Shown: positions 19,051 through 27,532, counted from the first letter of the stretch. The stretch is DNA of 64,000 bases from UBA9611 sp965237595 (GCA_965237595.1 CBDEFY010000007.1:1-64000); one strand, 5' to 3'. Translations and numbers: made by a program. The notes: generated by a model from the sequence alone, not told the origin.

Positions 19051-19680
19051 GTGGCGCACGATTTCGGAATCTGGGTGGCAGTTGCTTTCGCCGGGTATAT
19101 CTGTGGCTCCTTTCCCACTGCCTACGTATTAGTCAAACAATTCGCGCATAAGAACATCCTCGAGTGGGGCTCAGCGAACGTTGGGACCATCAACGTTCAC
19201 CGGGCCACCAACTCGAAATTCCTGACCCTCACGACACTGGCGGGGGACATGTTGAAGACTGTCTTGGCCATATTTGCGGGAGTCTACTTGGCCAGGGCAG
19301 CAGGAATGGATGGAGACATCGGCGCTGCGGTGGGCGGTATTGGGGCGATAGTGGGCCATAACTACTCCGTGTTCCTGAGATTGAAGGGAGGAAAGGGCCT
19401 AGCTTGCGCGGCGGTCCTGGGTTTCTACTTCGCCCCGGCCATCGTAGGGATTTGGGTGCCGGTGTTCCTGGCAACAGTGCTACTGACCCGACTAATGGTG
19501 GTGGGGCAGATGGCTGCGATGGCGTCGGTGCCTATCATTGCCTACTTTGCTTTTCCTCAGGCAGCGATCCCCAGCTTTTTCGCGACTGCTCTGGTGCTCA
19601 TCCGACACGCCCCTCGGATCAAGAACGTGCTCGATGGCACCGAGCCCGAAATGTACTATAAAATACGCGAACCCCGTTAG
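19051..19680 (+). CDS. plsY: Glycerol-3-phosphate acyltransferase PlsY-like membrane protein
   Basis: The 209-residue integral membrane protein has about five hydrophobic segments and the three PlsY motifs: CGSFPTAYVL, EWGSANVGTINVHR and GHNYSVFLRLKGGKGLA. PlsY transfers acyl groups from acyl-phosphate to glycerol-3-phosphate, the first step of phospholipid synthesis. Motif 2 (usually GSGNPGATN) is diverged to GSANVGTIN, so this may be a paralogue with altered specificity. GTG start with GGAGA upstream. It closes the plus-strand stress cluster. Confidence 0.85.
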   Translation: MAHDFGIWVAVAFAGYICGSFPTAYVLVKQFAHKNILEWGSANVGTINVHRATNSKFLTLTTLAGDMLKTVLAIFAGVYLARAAGMDGDIGAAVGGIGAIVGHNYSVFLRLKGGKGLACAAVLGFYFAPAIVGIWVPVFLATVLLTRLMVVGQMAAMASVPIIAYFAFPQAAIPSFFATALVLIRHAPRIKNVLDGTEPEMYYKIREPR

Positions 19681-19821
19681 GGTTACCAGAGGCCGGCACC
19701 AGGAAATAGCAGGCGTCGCGGTTGCACAGGCCCATGCGCCCTTGAAACCTGCTCACGTGGCGCTTGACGGTTACATCAGCGAGTTTCTTCCAAGGACAAG
19801 GAGCCAAAATCGGGAGCAGGG

Positions 19822-20028
19822 CTAGGCTGCATGAATTGCTGGACTCATGGGCCTGCCTCCGAACCCTCCGGCACCGAATATCCTGGCGCCCTTGGGCGGG
19901 TTTACGATTACAGAGGCCGCATCAACCGGCTCTCGGCTTTCGGCGTCGCCTGAGGCGAACAGCAACAACACCAGCACCACCGCCTGTACCGGCCGTAGGG
20001 TTATCAGGGACGCGTAGAATCTTTCCAC
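19822..20028 (-). CDS. Possible small exported protein containing repeat B
   Basis: A 68-codon frame from a GTG lying just downstream of the kinase stop has a hydrophobic N-terminal stretch (VQAVVLVLLLFASGDAES) that could be a signal peptide, followed by the repeat-encoded VDAASVIVNPPKGARIFGAG. The same C-terminal sequence is readable in repeat copy A. There is no clear ribosome site. It may be a real small gene or an artefact of an open repeat. Confidence 0.25.
   Translation of the reverse strand: MERFYASLITLRPVQAVVLVLLLFASGDAESREPVDAASVIVNPPKGARIFGAGGFGGRPMSPAIHAA
19849..19958. repeat. 110-bp dispersed repeat, copy B
   Basis: The partner of 14061-14170: same strand, no gaps, about 14 mismatches. 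It lies 168 bp after plsY and just beyond the 3' end of the sensor kinase gene. See copy A for the frame analysis. Confidence 0.75.
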
Positions 20029-20035
20029 TTAATCT

Positions 20036-21418
20036 TCACTCCCAGTCGGCCGGGTTGTTCGGCGCGGTGATAGGCAATTCAAATACGAACCGCGCACCTG
20101 AGGGCACAACATTCTCTACGCGGATCGACCCACCGTGGACTTCCACCAACTGCTTGGCGATGGTGAGGCCCAGACCCGCTCCTCCGGTGGCCCTGGAGCG
20201 GGAGGGGTCGGCCCGGAAGAACCGGTCGAACACCCTGCCCAAGTCTTCAGCCGGTATTCCCGGTCCGGTGTCGGCCACGGCCACCGGGACCATCCCTGCA
20301 TCGGCAACGACGGTGCTCACGGTCACCCTTCCTCCCTACGGGGTGTGAACGATGGCGTTATCCAAAAGATTGTTCACCACCTGGGAGATGCGGGTACCAT
20401 CCATCTCCACAAGCGGCATGGCATTGTCGGCTTCCAGGCTCACGACTATCCCCTTGGCCTCCGCCCGCGGCCGCACGGCGTCGACGCAGCCCCGGAGCAC
20501 TTCGGGCATCCGGGCCGGTATCCGGTGCAATTGCAATGCGCCAGCTTCTGCCTGGGCCAACAGCCTCAGGTCCTCAACCAGGTGACCCAGATGTATGACC
20601 TGTCCGTGGATGGTCTCGATAGTGCCTTCATCTGGTTGCAACAAGCCGTCTTTTACCGCCTCCAGATAACCCTGGATGTTGGACACCGGGGTGCGCAGTT
20701 CGTGGGCCACATCGGCCACGAGATTGCGCCGCTGCCGTTCAGCGTCCTCCAAGTTCTCCGCCATAGAGTTGAACGCCAAAGCCAATTGCCGGATCTCGCT
20801 TGCTCCTTCGGCAGGAGCCCTTCTGGAGAAATCTCCCCGGCCCAGGTGTTGGGCCGCCTCGCCGAGGCTCTTTACTGGGGCCAGCAGCTTTCGAGATAGA
20901 ATCGAGACTAGAAAGGTGCCCAGGGCGGCGGCGGCGAGGCCGGTCCAGAGCAGGGACTGGTTGACAGCGGAAACCAGGCTGGCCGCCGCCGGCTCGGGGA
21001 TTCCCTCAGGCCCAGGGTCGGGCGCAACGGAAAATGAACCCACCTGTTGGCCGCCGACCAGCACCGGGACCTGGCCGGATTCGCGGGTTGGGGGCTCACG
21101 CCGCCCAGCGAAGCGCAGATGGGAATCGCCGACCACTTCGCCGTTCTGGCTGCGGACGATAATCCGCCGCCCTGACAGCGGGCCGGCTTGCTCCAACACC
21201 GCCTGGAATTGGACCAGGTCACGACGGTCGGAATAGAACTTGGCGATCAGCTGCTGGACCCGGGCCGTGCGGGCGTTTTCACGTTTCTCCTCGAACCGCC
21301 CTACTTCTTTCTCGGCGGCGTAGGCCACGTAGAAGCTAACTCCGCCCAAGGCCAAGGCCAGCACGAATGTGAAGCCCACCACCAGGCGGAACTGGAGACT
21401 GAAGAAATACCTAGCCAT
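20036..21418 (-). pseudogene. Sensor histidine kinase with in-frame amber codon
   Basis: The gene encodes a membrane kinase: TM1 near residue 10-30, a periplasmic domain (about 30-155), TM2 (about 160-180, LLWTGLAAAALGTFLVSIL), HAMP, the His box DVAHELRTPVSNIQGYLEAV, the N box VVNNLLDNAIVHTP, then VADTGPGIPAED, FDRFFRADPS and AGLGLTIAKQLVEVHGG. Between the N and G1 boxes, where HTP-x-GGRVTV is expected, codon 20336-20338 is TAG. No frame change is needed, so this is a single substitution (probably from GAG or CAG). Its start overlaps the response regulator stop by eight bases. The ATP-binding half would be lost unless the codon is read through. Confidence 0.8.
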
Positions 21419-22118
21419 TGATTAACCTGTAGCCGCTGCCATATACGGTTTGTATGCGTTTGGCCGTGCCGGGGACGGCGTCTACCTTGCGCCGCAGACT
21501 GGACATATGGGCTTCGACGGTCCGGTCAAACCCGTCGAAGTCGTAGCCAAACACTCGGTTGATAATCTGTTCCCGGGTGAATGTCCGGGCCGGCTCCCGA
21601 ACCAACAAGGTCAGCAGCCGGAATTCCGTGGGGGTGAGGGTGATTGGCGTGCCGGCCACGCTGGCTGTCCGCTGACTGAGGTCCACGGCGAAGGGCCCGG
21701 ACTCCAACAGCCCCAGCCCGGCGTCTTCCCGGTCCCGGGCGGTGCGCCGAAGGACGGCCCGTACCCTGGCAGCCAACTCCCCAGGGCTGAAGGGCTTGGT
21801 CACGTAGTCGTCGGCCCCGAGATCGAGGACGACCGGTTGGCCGGCCTCCTCAACCATGGCGGTCAACATGACCACCGGCACCGACGACTCTGCCCGCAGG
21901 ACCCGGCAAACTTCCATGCCGTCCATCCGGGGAAGCATCAGGTCCAGGACAATCAGGCTGGGCTGCTCCTCCCTAGCCAATTCAAGCCCGGTTACTCCGT
22001 CGCTGGCGGTCAGCACCTCGTGACCGTCCCGCTCTAGATAGAGCCGGACAAGCTCCACCACGTTGGGGTCGTCATCCACCACCAAGATCTTGCTGCCCAG
22101 TTGGTGTTCATCGGCCAC
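21411..22118 (-). CDS. OmpR-family response regulator
   Basis: A receiver domain opens KILVVDDDPNVVELVRLYLE with the phosphorylated Asp in LIVLDLMLPRMDG and the Lys in DDYVTKPFSPGEL. A winged-helix domain follows (PTEFRLLTLLVREPARTFTR to IQTVYGSGYRLING). The GTG at 22118 (235 residues) is preferred because GGGAGC precedes it; an ATG at 22178 is possible. It overlaps its partner kinase gene. An IS3-family element lies 37 bp before the longest possible start, so its native promoter may have been separated from it. Confidence 0.88.
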   Translation of the reverse strand: MADEHQLGSKILVVDDDPNVVELVRLYLERDGHEVLTASDGVTGLELAREEQPSLIVLDLMLPRMDGMEVCRVLRAESSVPVVMLTAMVEEAGQPVVLDLGADDYVTKPFSPGELAARVRAVLRRTARDREDAGLGLLESGPFAVDLSQRTASVAGTPITLTPTEFRLLTLLVREPARTFTREQIINRVFGYDFDGFDRTVEAHMSSLRRKVDAVPGTAKRIQTVYGSGYRLING

Positions 22119-22304
22119 TGGAAATCTGCTCCCTAGGCCGGTCAGGGCCCGTTCACCTTTGGTTCGGTTAGCTAACATATATTTTAATCGAGCAAGGGGG
22201 GAGCGGGAGGTTTTTGAGGTGGACCCGGAAATTCGGACAGGTGGTTAAGTGAGAGTTCTGCTCCTAAAATAGCCACAGCTGTTGCTGTGAGGGAGGAGTG
22301 GGAC

Positions 22305-22589
22305 ATGTCAAAAGAGCGGAGGAAGCACAGCCCAACATTCAAGGCCAAGGTGGCCCTGGAAGCGGTGAAGGGTGAAGAGACGGTGGCCCAACTGGCCGCC
22401 CGCTACGAGGTCCATCCCGGGCAGATCCAGGCCTGGAAGAAGTCCTTGTTGGAAGGAGCGGTCGGCGTCTTTGGTGGGAACCAAGACAAACGCCAGAAGA
22501 GCGATGCGGTCCTTGTTGCCCGGCTCTATCAGCAGATCGGCCAACTGAAGGTTGAGCGGGATTTCTTGGCGGAGAGGCTCGGTCCATGA
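22305..22589 (+). CDS. IS3-family OrfA (helix-turn-helix), host copy
   Basis: The 94-residue protein begins MSKERRKHSPTFKAKVALEA, with a helix-turn-helix (ETVAQLAARYEVHPGQIQAW) and a C-terminal leucine-zipper-like stretch (LVARLYQQIGQLKVERDFLA). It binds the IS ends and supplies the N-terminus of the OrfAB fusion when ribosomes shift frame. GGGAGGAG precedes the ATG at 22305. Its stop overlaps the OrfB start (ATGA). Confidence 0.9.
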   Translation: MSKERRKHSPTFKAKVALEAVKGEETVAQLAARYEVHPGQIQAWKKSLLEGAVGVFGGNQDKRQKSDAVLVARLYQQIGQLKVERDFLAERLGP

Positions 22590-22769
22590 GCCGGGAGCGG
22601 CGGCGGGAGATGGTGGACCGGCGGCACCCAGCCTTGTCCACAGTGAGACAGTGCGCCTTACTGAGCATCAGCAGGTCCAGCCTAAACTACCGGCGCAAGG
22701 GGACTTGCTTGGAGAACCTGACCGTGATGAAGGCGATGGACCACCAGTACCTAAGTGAGGTGGACCCAA

Positions 22770-23714
22770 TCAGTTGGACAGGTTTGGTGCAAAACTAAGT
22801 GGGAGTTCCGCCGTCTTTCCAAGGTCTGAGAACGCTCCGTTCGGTGCCCGTTTCCCATTGATTGACCGTTCATCTGATGGCGCCAAGTCTCCTTTGAACA
22901 CCTCAGCCGGTGTCCGGTAGCCCAAGGCCTGGTGGGGTCTTTGGTTGTTGTAGAAGCTGAAGTATGCGTCAAGCCCGGCCTTGGCTTCTCGCCCGTTGGA
23001 GTAGGCTTTCAGGTAGACCTCCTCGTACTTAACCGTGCGCCACAGCCGCTCCAACAAGATGTTGTCGGTGTAGCGTCCCTTCCCGTCCATGCTGATTCTC
23101 ACTCCGTGCTGCTCTAGGAGACCGGTGAAGGCTTCGCCGGTGAACTGGCTGCCCTGGTCGGTGTTGAAGACCTCTGGCTTCCCCTTGCCAAGCGCTTCCT
23201 CCAATGTCTCGACACAGAAATCAGCATCCAAGGTGTTGGAAAGACGCCAGGCCACCACGTACCGCGTGTACCAATCCATGATGGCCACCAGGTATAAGAA
23301 ACCCTTGGCCATGGGGATGTAGGTGATGTCGGCGGCCCACACCTGATTTGGTCTGGTGATCTCCATGCCGCTCAGGAGGTAGGGATACACCTTGTGCCCT
23401 GGCCCCGGCTTGCTGGTCCGGGGCCACCGGTAGATGGCACGTAGTCCCATGGTCCGCATCAGACGCTGGACCCGCTTCCGGTTCACCCTGTGACCTTGAG
23501 TGCCCAGCCAGACCCTCATGCGCCGCGACCCGTAGAAGGGGGTACTTAGGTACTGGTGGTCCATCGCCTTCATCACCGTCAGGTTCTCCAAGCAAGTCCC
23601 CTTGCGCCGGTAGTTTAGGCTGGACCTGCTGATGCTCAGTAAGGCGCACTGTCTCACTGTGGACAAGGCTGGGTGCCGCCGGTCCACCATCTCCCGCCGC
23701 CGCTCCCGGCTCAT
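22770..23714 (-). CDS. IS3-family OrfB transposase (DDE integrase core)
   Basis: The intact 314-residue frame has an N-terminal HTH_21-type region (STPFYGSRRMRVWLG) and the integrase catalytic core: first Asp in VWAADITYIP, second in NTDQGSQFTGEA, Glu in DNILLERLWRTVKYEEV, and the usual tail YFSFYNNQRPHQALGYRTP. It starts with ATG overlapping the OrfA stop. It is normally expressed as an OrfAB fusion by programmed -1 frameshifting. Confidence 0.93.
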   Translation of the reverse strand: MSRERRREMVDRRHPALSTVRQCALLSISRSSLNYRRKGTCLENLTVMKAMDHQYLSTPFYGSRRMRVWLGTQGHRVNRKRVQRLMRTMGLRAIYRWPRTSKPGPGHKVYPYLLSGMEITRPNQVWAADITYIPMAKGFLYLVAIMDWYTRYVVAWRLSNTLDADFCVETLEEALGKGKPEVFNTDQGSQFTGEAFTGLLEQHGVRISMDGKGRYTDNILLERLWRTVKYEEVYLKAYSNGREAKAGLDAYFSFYNNQRPHQALGYRTPAEVFKGDLAPSDERSINGKRAPNGAFSDLGKTAELPLSFAPNLSN

Positions 23715-23995
23715 GGACCGAGCCTCTCCGCCAAGAAATCCCGCTCAACCTTCAGTTGGCCGATCTGCTGATAGAGCCGGGCAACAAGGACCCCATCGCT
23801 CTTCTGGCGTTTGTCTTGGTTCCCACCAAAGACGCCGACCGCTCCTTCCAACAAGGACTTCTTCCAGGCCTGGATCTGCCCGGGATGGACCTCGTAGCGG
23901 GCGGCCAGTTGGGCCACCGTCTCTTCACCCTTCACCGCTTCCAGGGCCACCTTGGCCTTGAATGTTGGGCTGTGCTTCCTCCGCTCTTTTGACAT
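23711..23995 (-). CDS. IS3-family OrfA (helix-turn-helix), inner copy
   Basis: The 94-residue product is the same as the host OrfA except for isolated changes (SDGV for SDAV). The ATG at 23995 follows GGGAGGAG. It overlaps OrfB by four bases. Confidence 0.9.
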   Translation of the reverse strand: MSKERRKHSPTFKAKVALEAVKGEETVAQLAARYEVHPGQIQAWKKSLLEGAVGVFGGNQDKRQKSDGVLVARLYQQIGQLKVERDFLAERLGP

Positions 23996-24935
23996 GTCCC
24001 ACTCCTCCCTCACAGCAACAGCTGTGGCTATTTTAGGAGCAGAACTCTCACTTAACCACCCGTCCGAATTTCCGGGTCCACCTCAAAGTACCCCCTTCTA
24101 CGGGTCGCGGCGCATGAGGGTCTGGCTGGGCACTCAAGGTCACAGGGTGAACCGGAAGCGGGTCCAGCGTCTGATGCGGACCATGGGACTACGTGCCATC
24201 TACCGGTGGCCCCGGACCAGCAAGCCGGGGCTATATCCCTACCTCCTGAGCGGCATGGAGATCACCAGACCAAATCAGGTGTGGGCCGCCGACATCACCT
24301 ACATCCCCATGGCCAAGGGTTTCTTATACCTGGTGGCCATCATGGATTGGTACACGCGGTACGTGGTGGCCTGGCGTCTTTCCAACACCTTGGATGCTGA
24401 TTTCTGTGTCGAGACATTGGAGGAAGCGCTTGGCAAGGGGAAGCCAGAGGTCTTCAACACCGACCAGGGCAGCCAGTTCACCGGCGAAGCCTTCACCGGT
24501 CTCCTAGAGCAGCACGGAGTGAGAATCAGCATGGACGGGAAGGGACGCTACACCGACAACATCTTGTTGGAGCGGCTGTGGCGCACGGTTAAGTACGAGG
24601 AGGTCTACCTGAAAGCCTACTCCAACGGGCGAGAAGCCAAGGCCGGGCCTGACGCATACTTCAGCTTCTACAACAACCAAAGACCCCACCAGGCCTTGGG
24701 CTACCGGACACCGGCTGAGGTGTTCAAAGGAGACTTGGCGCCATCAGATGAACGGTCAATCAATGGGAAACGGGCACCGAACGGAGCGTTCTCAGACCTT
24801 GGAAAGACGGCGGAACTCTCACTTAGTTTTGCACCAAACCTGTCCAACTAATTGGGTCCACCTCATTTCAGCCTCTCGCTCCCCAGATGTTTATTGGGCC
24901 GCTAAGCGTGCCGGAAACGTTGAAGCCGACATTCC

Positions 24936-25442
24936 TCAGTAGGAGGTGCCGTTGCCTTCCGGAACGTTACCATCCTGTCCAGGGGTCAGCAGTCCCTGGC
25001 CGGGGAATCCCTGACCGCCAAACCGTTGTCCTCTGGAGCCCCGTTCGCCGAAGCTCTGGCGCGGCCCGCCGTCCTCACCTTCACCGCCGCCGCCAAACCC
25101 GAACAACCGGTGGCCGTTGCGGTGCAGGTTTGGCCCTTCTGGGCGAGCCTCGTGCCACTCAAGGTAGGAATCTGCCTGTTCTAGGGTCAGAACCTCCGCA
25201 TCAACCATGTGGTCTAGGCGGTGCTGGAGGCGGTCCAACCGGACCTCTCGGGTGGCCTGCTGCAAGGCGTCTTGAACAGACTGCTCGTCGTCAATTCCGA
25301 GAATCCCGGCCACTTTGGCGGCCACTGTTTCCTTGGGGGACCGATTCTCCCCGTCCTCATCGTGGGCAAGGACCGATGCGCCCGTTAACCCGGCTGCCAA
25401 GATTCCTGTTGCCAGGGGTATCAATAACCATTTGCGTTTCAT
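24936..25442 (-). CDS. Small secreted helical protein with Gly-rich tail
   Basis: The 168-residue protein has a signal peptide (MKRKWLLIPLATGILAAGLT...SVLA, cleavage likely before HDED), a helical middle (LGIDDEQSVQDALQQATREV, then VLTLEQADSYLEW) resembling DUF2680-like surface proteins, and a low-complexity tail rich in Gly, Arg and Gln (FGERGSRGQRFGGQGF). AGGAGATTGAG precedes the ATG. Without the IS at 22215-24865 it would lie about 110 bp upstream of the regulator-kinase pair on the same strand, so it may be their target or operon partner. Confidence 0.65.
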   Translation of the reverse strand: MKRKWLLIPLATGILAAGLTGASVLAHDEDGENRSPKETVAAKVAGILGIDDEQSVQDALQQATREVRLDRLQHRLDHMVDAEVLTLEQADSYLEWHEARPEGPNLHRNGHRLFGFGGGGEGEDGGPRQSFGERGSRGQRFGGQGFPGQGLLTPGQDGNVPEGNGTSY

Positions 25443-25595
25443 CTCTCAATCTCCTAAGAGTCTTGCCGATTCACATGCGCCGCGACGTTGCATATTTCTA
25501 ATCTACCGGCAAACTTTTAAGACAATTTGAAGGTCTTAATACTCGATGGTTACGCTGCCTCAGGCACGGATGCCTCCTCAAGCTGGCGATTCTCC

Positions 25596-25632
25596 GGAAA
25601 AAGAAAAACCGCCGTTGGAGGTCCAACGGCGG
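25596..25632 (-). terminator. Rho-independent terminator after the split response regulator gene
   Basis: An 11-bp perfect stem (CCGCCGTTGGA paired with TCCAACGGCGG, 25609-25632) with a tiny loop is followed on the minus strand by GGTTTTTCTTTTTCC. It lies about 30 bp after the stop at 25664. Confidence 0.85.
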
Positions 25633-25926
25633 GCGAAGCGGCAGGTGTTGGGTTTTACCAGTGCTAGGAAGCGGAGGGGGGTTCCGGCTGTTCTTTAGGC
25701 GTCTCAACGCTGTTCTGAGGCAATGCTTTAATCTCTGGCAGGTCTAGGAACATCCGGTTGAGCGCACGTACCTCCCGGACCTTGTTCTCCAAGGCTTTGG
25801 ACTGGTGAATCAGAAGCTCTTCCAGGTGCCGTTGGTGCTCGGAGTTTTCCAGATATTCGCTTTGTTTCTCCATGGCTTCGTTGACGGCCTCAATCAATTT
25901 GGCCTTCTTCACGGGCTTAACTAGTA

Positions 25927-27142
25927 CTCAGTCAACCGTAAAATCGGAAGGGTAAAGGCGGTGAAGTTTGGTTCGTGCGTCCCGGGTGTTGAACCGCCAG
26001 TTGATGGTGGCTCTGGCGGCGTTGCGCTCCTTGACCAGAGCATCGACTTCCCTCCTGAGGGCCTCCTCGCCGGAGAGCCGCTGCTTCAGGCAGGAGCGGG
26101 ACAGGACGCTGAACTCGATCTCCGCCATGTTCAACCAACTCCCGTGCTTGGGCGTGTAATGAAACTCCAGCCGCCTGGCAATCCTCCGGGCTTCCTCAGC
26201 CGGGAAAGTCTCGTACAGCGATGCCCGGCGATGGGTATTCAGATTGTCCAAGACAACCCTTACCACCTCGGCTTCCGGGTAGGCTTCATCCGCCAGCCAG
26301 CGCATCCGGCGGGCGAAGTCTTGCATCGTGCGCCGCTCCGTGACCGCCACCCCTCGCCAACCCGCCAAGGGCTCGCAGGCCAAGAACAGGTTGCGGGTAC
26401 CCTCCCGCCGGTATTCGTAGTCCTGCCGCAGCGGAAGTCCCGGCCGGGGCGGCAGAGCGGGCTGGGTCTCCGCCAACAACTGGGTGGATGTCTCGTCAAA
26501 GCAAACCACCGGACGTTGGGGATCATAGGGTTCGGCGTAGAGATCCAGGACATCCTCCATGTTAGCCACAAATTCCGCGCTCACCTTGGGAATGCACCAC
26601 TCCTTCTTCTGCCACGGCTTGAGGGCGTTTTTTTGAGACGCTTGCGCACCCCCTCGTGGGACATGGAGGGCGTCAGCCCCAACTCGACCACCTTCCCGGC
26701 CAGCAGACGCAGGGTCCAGTGGTCATGCCCTTCCGGCGGCGGGCTGCAGGCCAAAGCAATCAGGTGGGCTTCGCCCCGGTCGTCCAACTTCCGGGGCCGG
26801 TTGGCCTGGGGACGGTCCTGCAAAACCCTCTCCAACCCTTCTTCGGCAAAGCGCTGCTTGACCCGGTATACGGTGCTCAGGGCCACATCCAAAGCTTCGG
26901 CCACTTGGGGTGCCGCCCAACCCTCGTCGCTCTTTAGGAGAATCCGCGCTCTAGCGGTCACTCGGGCTGAGTTTTTGCCAACCCGGATCAGTCGCTGGAG
27001 CTCTTCCCGTTGTTCCTGTGCCAGCCGCACCGCGTATTTGTCCCTGACCATCATTGCCACCCCCGCCATCAACACTTCCCACCAGGCAGGATAGCTCAAT
27101 TGGCCCCTTTCTTAAACAAATCCCAAAACCAAGTTGACTGAG
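25927..27142 (-). mobile_element. IS630-family insertion sequence
   Basis: The ends are inverted repeats CTCAGTCAAC at 25927 and GTTGACTGAG ending at 27142, each flanked by TA (25925-25926 and 27143-27144), the duplicated target of IS630/mariner elements. The length is 1216 bp. It carries one transposase gene split over two frames. Confidence 0.92.
25928..27054 (-). CDS. IS630-family transposase, expressed across two frames
   Basis: The first frame (27054 or a start slightly upstream) encodes the paired helix-turn-helix part: AQEQREELQRLIRVGKNSAR, VAEALDVALSTVYRVKQRF, RPRKLDDRGEAHLIALA. It meets a run of seven A residues (26628-26634). A -1 shift there continues NALKPWQKKEWCIPKV and the DDE domain: CFDETSTQ, VVLDNLNTHR, FHYTPKHGSWLNMAEIEFSV. 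Shifting at an A7 run is known for some IS630 members, so I treat it as probably programmed rather than a defect. Upstream ATG codons at 27069 or 27054 are both possible. Confidence 0.8.
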
Positions 27143-27532
27143 TACTAGGTAATCGAGGGCGCCTCCCTTAACCTGTGAAACGGCGACGTCCATCTGGTCC
27201 ACTGCGGTCACGAATAGGACGGCGATCCAGGGATATTGTTCCTTCATCTTTTCGAAAAGGTCCAACCCGGACATTTCCGGCATCATGACATCGACCACTG
27301 CTACGTCGATGGCCTCGGTGGCAAGAACTTCCAGAGCCGCTCGCCCGCTCGATGCGGTGAAACAGATGAACCCAGCGTCTTCCAAGTTCTCCTGGTGGAG
27401 GTCCCGAAGACCTTCTTCATCGTCGACGATCAAGATTTGGTGTTCCCTGTTTCCTGTTCTCGTCATCGTCAATTAGGGTTTCCCTGCTTCGCCAATCGCC
27501 AACATCTCACCGGTTAGTCGATTGAATTACCT

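Larger units (their letters stand above)
19681..20035. other. Intergenic region with repeat copy B
   Basis: This 355-bp stretch separates PlsY from the convergent kinase gene. It contains repeat copy B (19849-19958) and a possible small minus-strand reading frame (19822-20028). No terminator hairpin was clear. Confidence 0.5.
22756..24085 (-). mobile_element. IS3-family element, inner complete copy
   Basis: A complete 1330-bp copy, inverted relative to its host, starts TGAGGTGGACCC at 22756 and ends GGGTCCACCTCA at 24085. The host sequence AAG is duplicated on both sides (22753-22755 and 24086-24088). Both genes inside are intact, so this copy could be active. A further copy begins at 63385. 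Confidence 0.93.
22586..24851 (+). pseudogene. IS3-family OrfB transposase, interrupted by nested IS
   Basis: Codons from 22586 to 22755 give MSRERRREMVDRRHPALSTV to MDHQYLS; the rest resumes at 24089 with TPFYGSRRMRVWLG and runs to FAPNLSN at 24851. The DDE integrase core is in the second part (AADITYIP, NTDQGSQF, DNILLERLWRTVKYEE). A 12-bp deletion removes four residues at KPG/LYP. The resumed part is open far upstream into the inserted copy, giving a chimeric frame that is not a native gene. Confidence 0.88.
22215..24865 (+). mobile_element. IS3-family element, host copy, split by a second copy
   Basis: The left end TGAGGTGGACCCGG starts at 22215 and the right end finishes GGGTCCACCTCA at 24865; TTT flanks both (22212-22214 and 24866-24868), a 3-bp target duplication. 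The element is interrupted at 22755/24089 by an inverted copy of itself. Its two parts total 541 + 777 = 1318 bp, exactly 12 less than the inner copy, which matches a 12-bp deletion visible in its transposase (KPGLYP against KPGPGHKVYP). It sits upstream of the regulator-kinase pair and downstream of the small secreted protein gene. Confidence 0.92.
25664..27466 (-). pseudogene. Response regulator interrupted by IS630
   Basis: The first part (27466 to 27145) is a receiver domain: HQILIVDDEEGLRDLHQENL, phosphorylated Asp in AVVDVMMPEMSG, ending GGALDYLV. The rest (25926 to 25664) continues LVKPVKKAKLIEAVNEAMEK, then a coiled-coil tail (NSEHQRHLEELLIHQSKALE) and a Pro-rich end. Removing the IS and one TA restores an uninterrupted frame of 194 residues, including the conserved Lys-Pro of the receiver domain. 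There is no DNA-binding domain, so the product would be a single-domain regulator with a helical tail. A terminator follows. The insertion looks recent because no other damage is visible. Confidence 0.85.

Noticed and set aside
23952..24850. Single transposase frame with a novel N-terminus
   Set aside because: The first 45 codons come from the end of the inserted IS copy and the rest from the host copy; it is a junction artefact.
25961..27094. 377-codon open frame on the plus strand
   Set aside because: It is antisense to the IS630 transposase, which has clear DDE motifs in its own frames.
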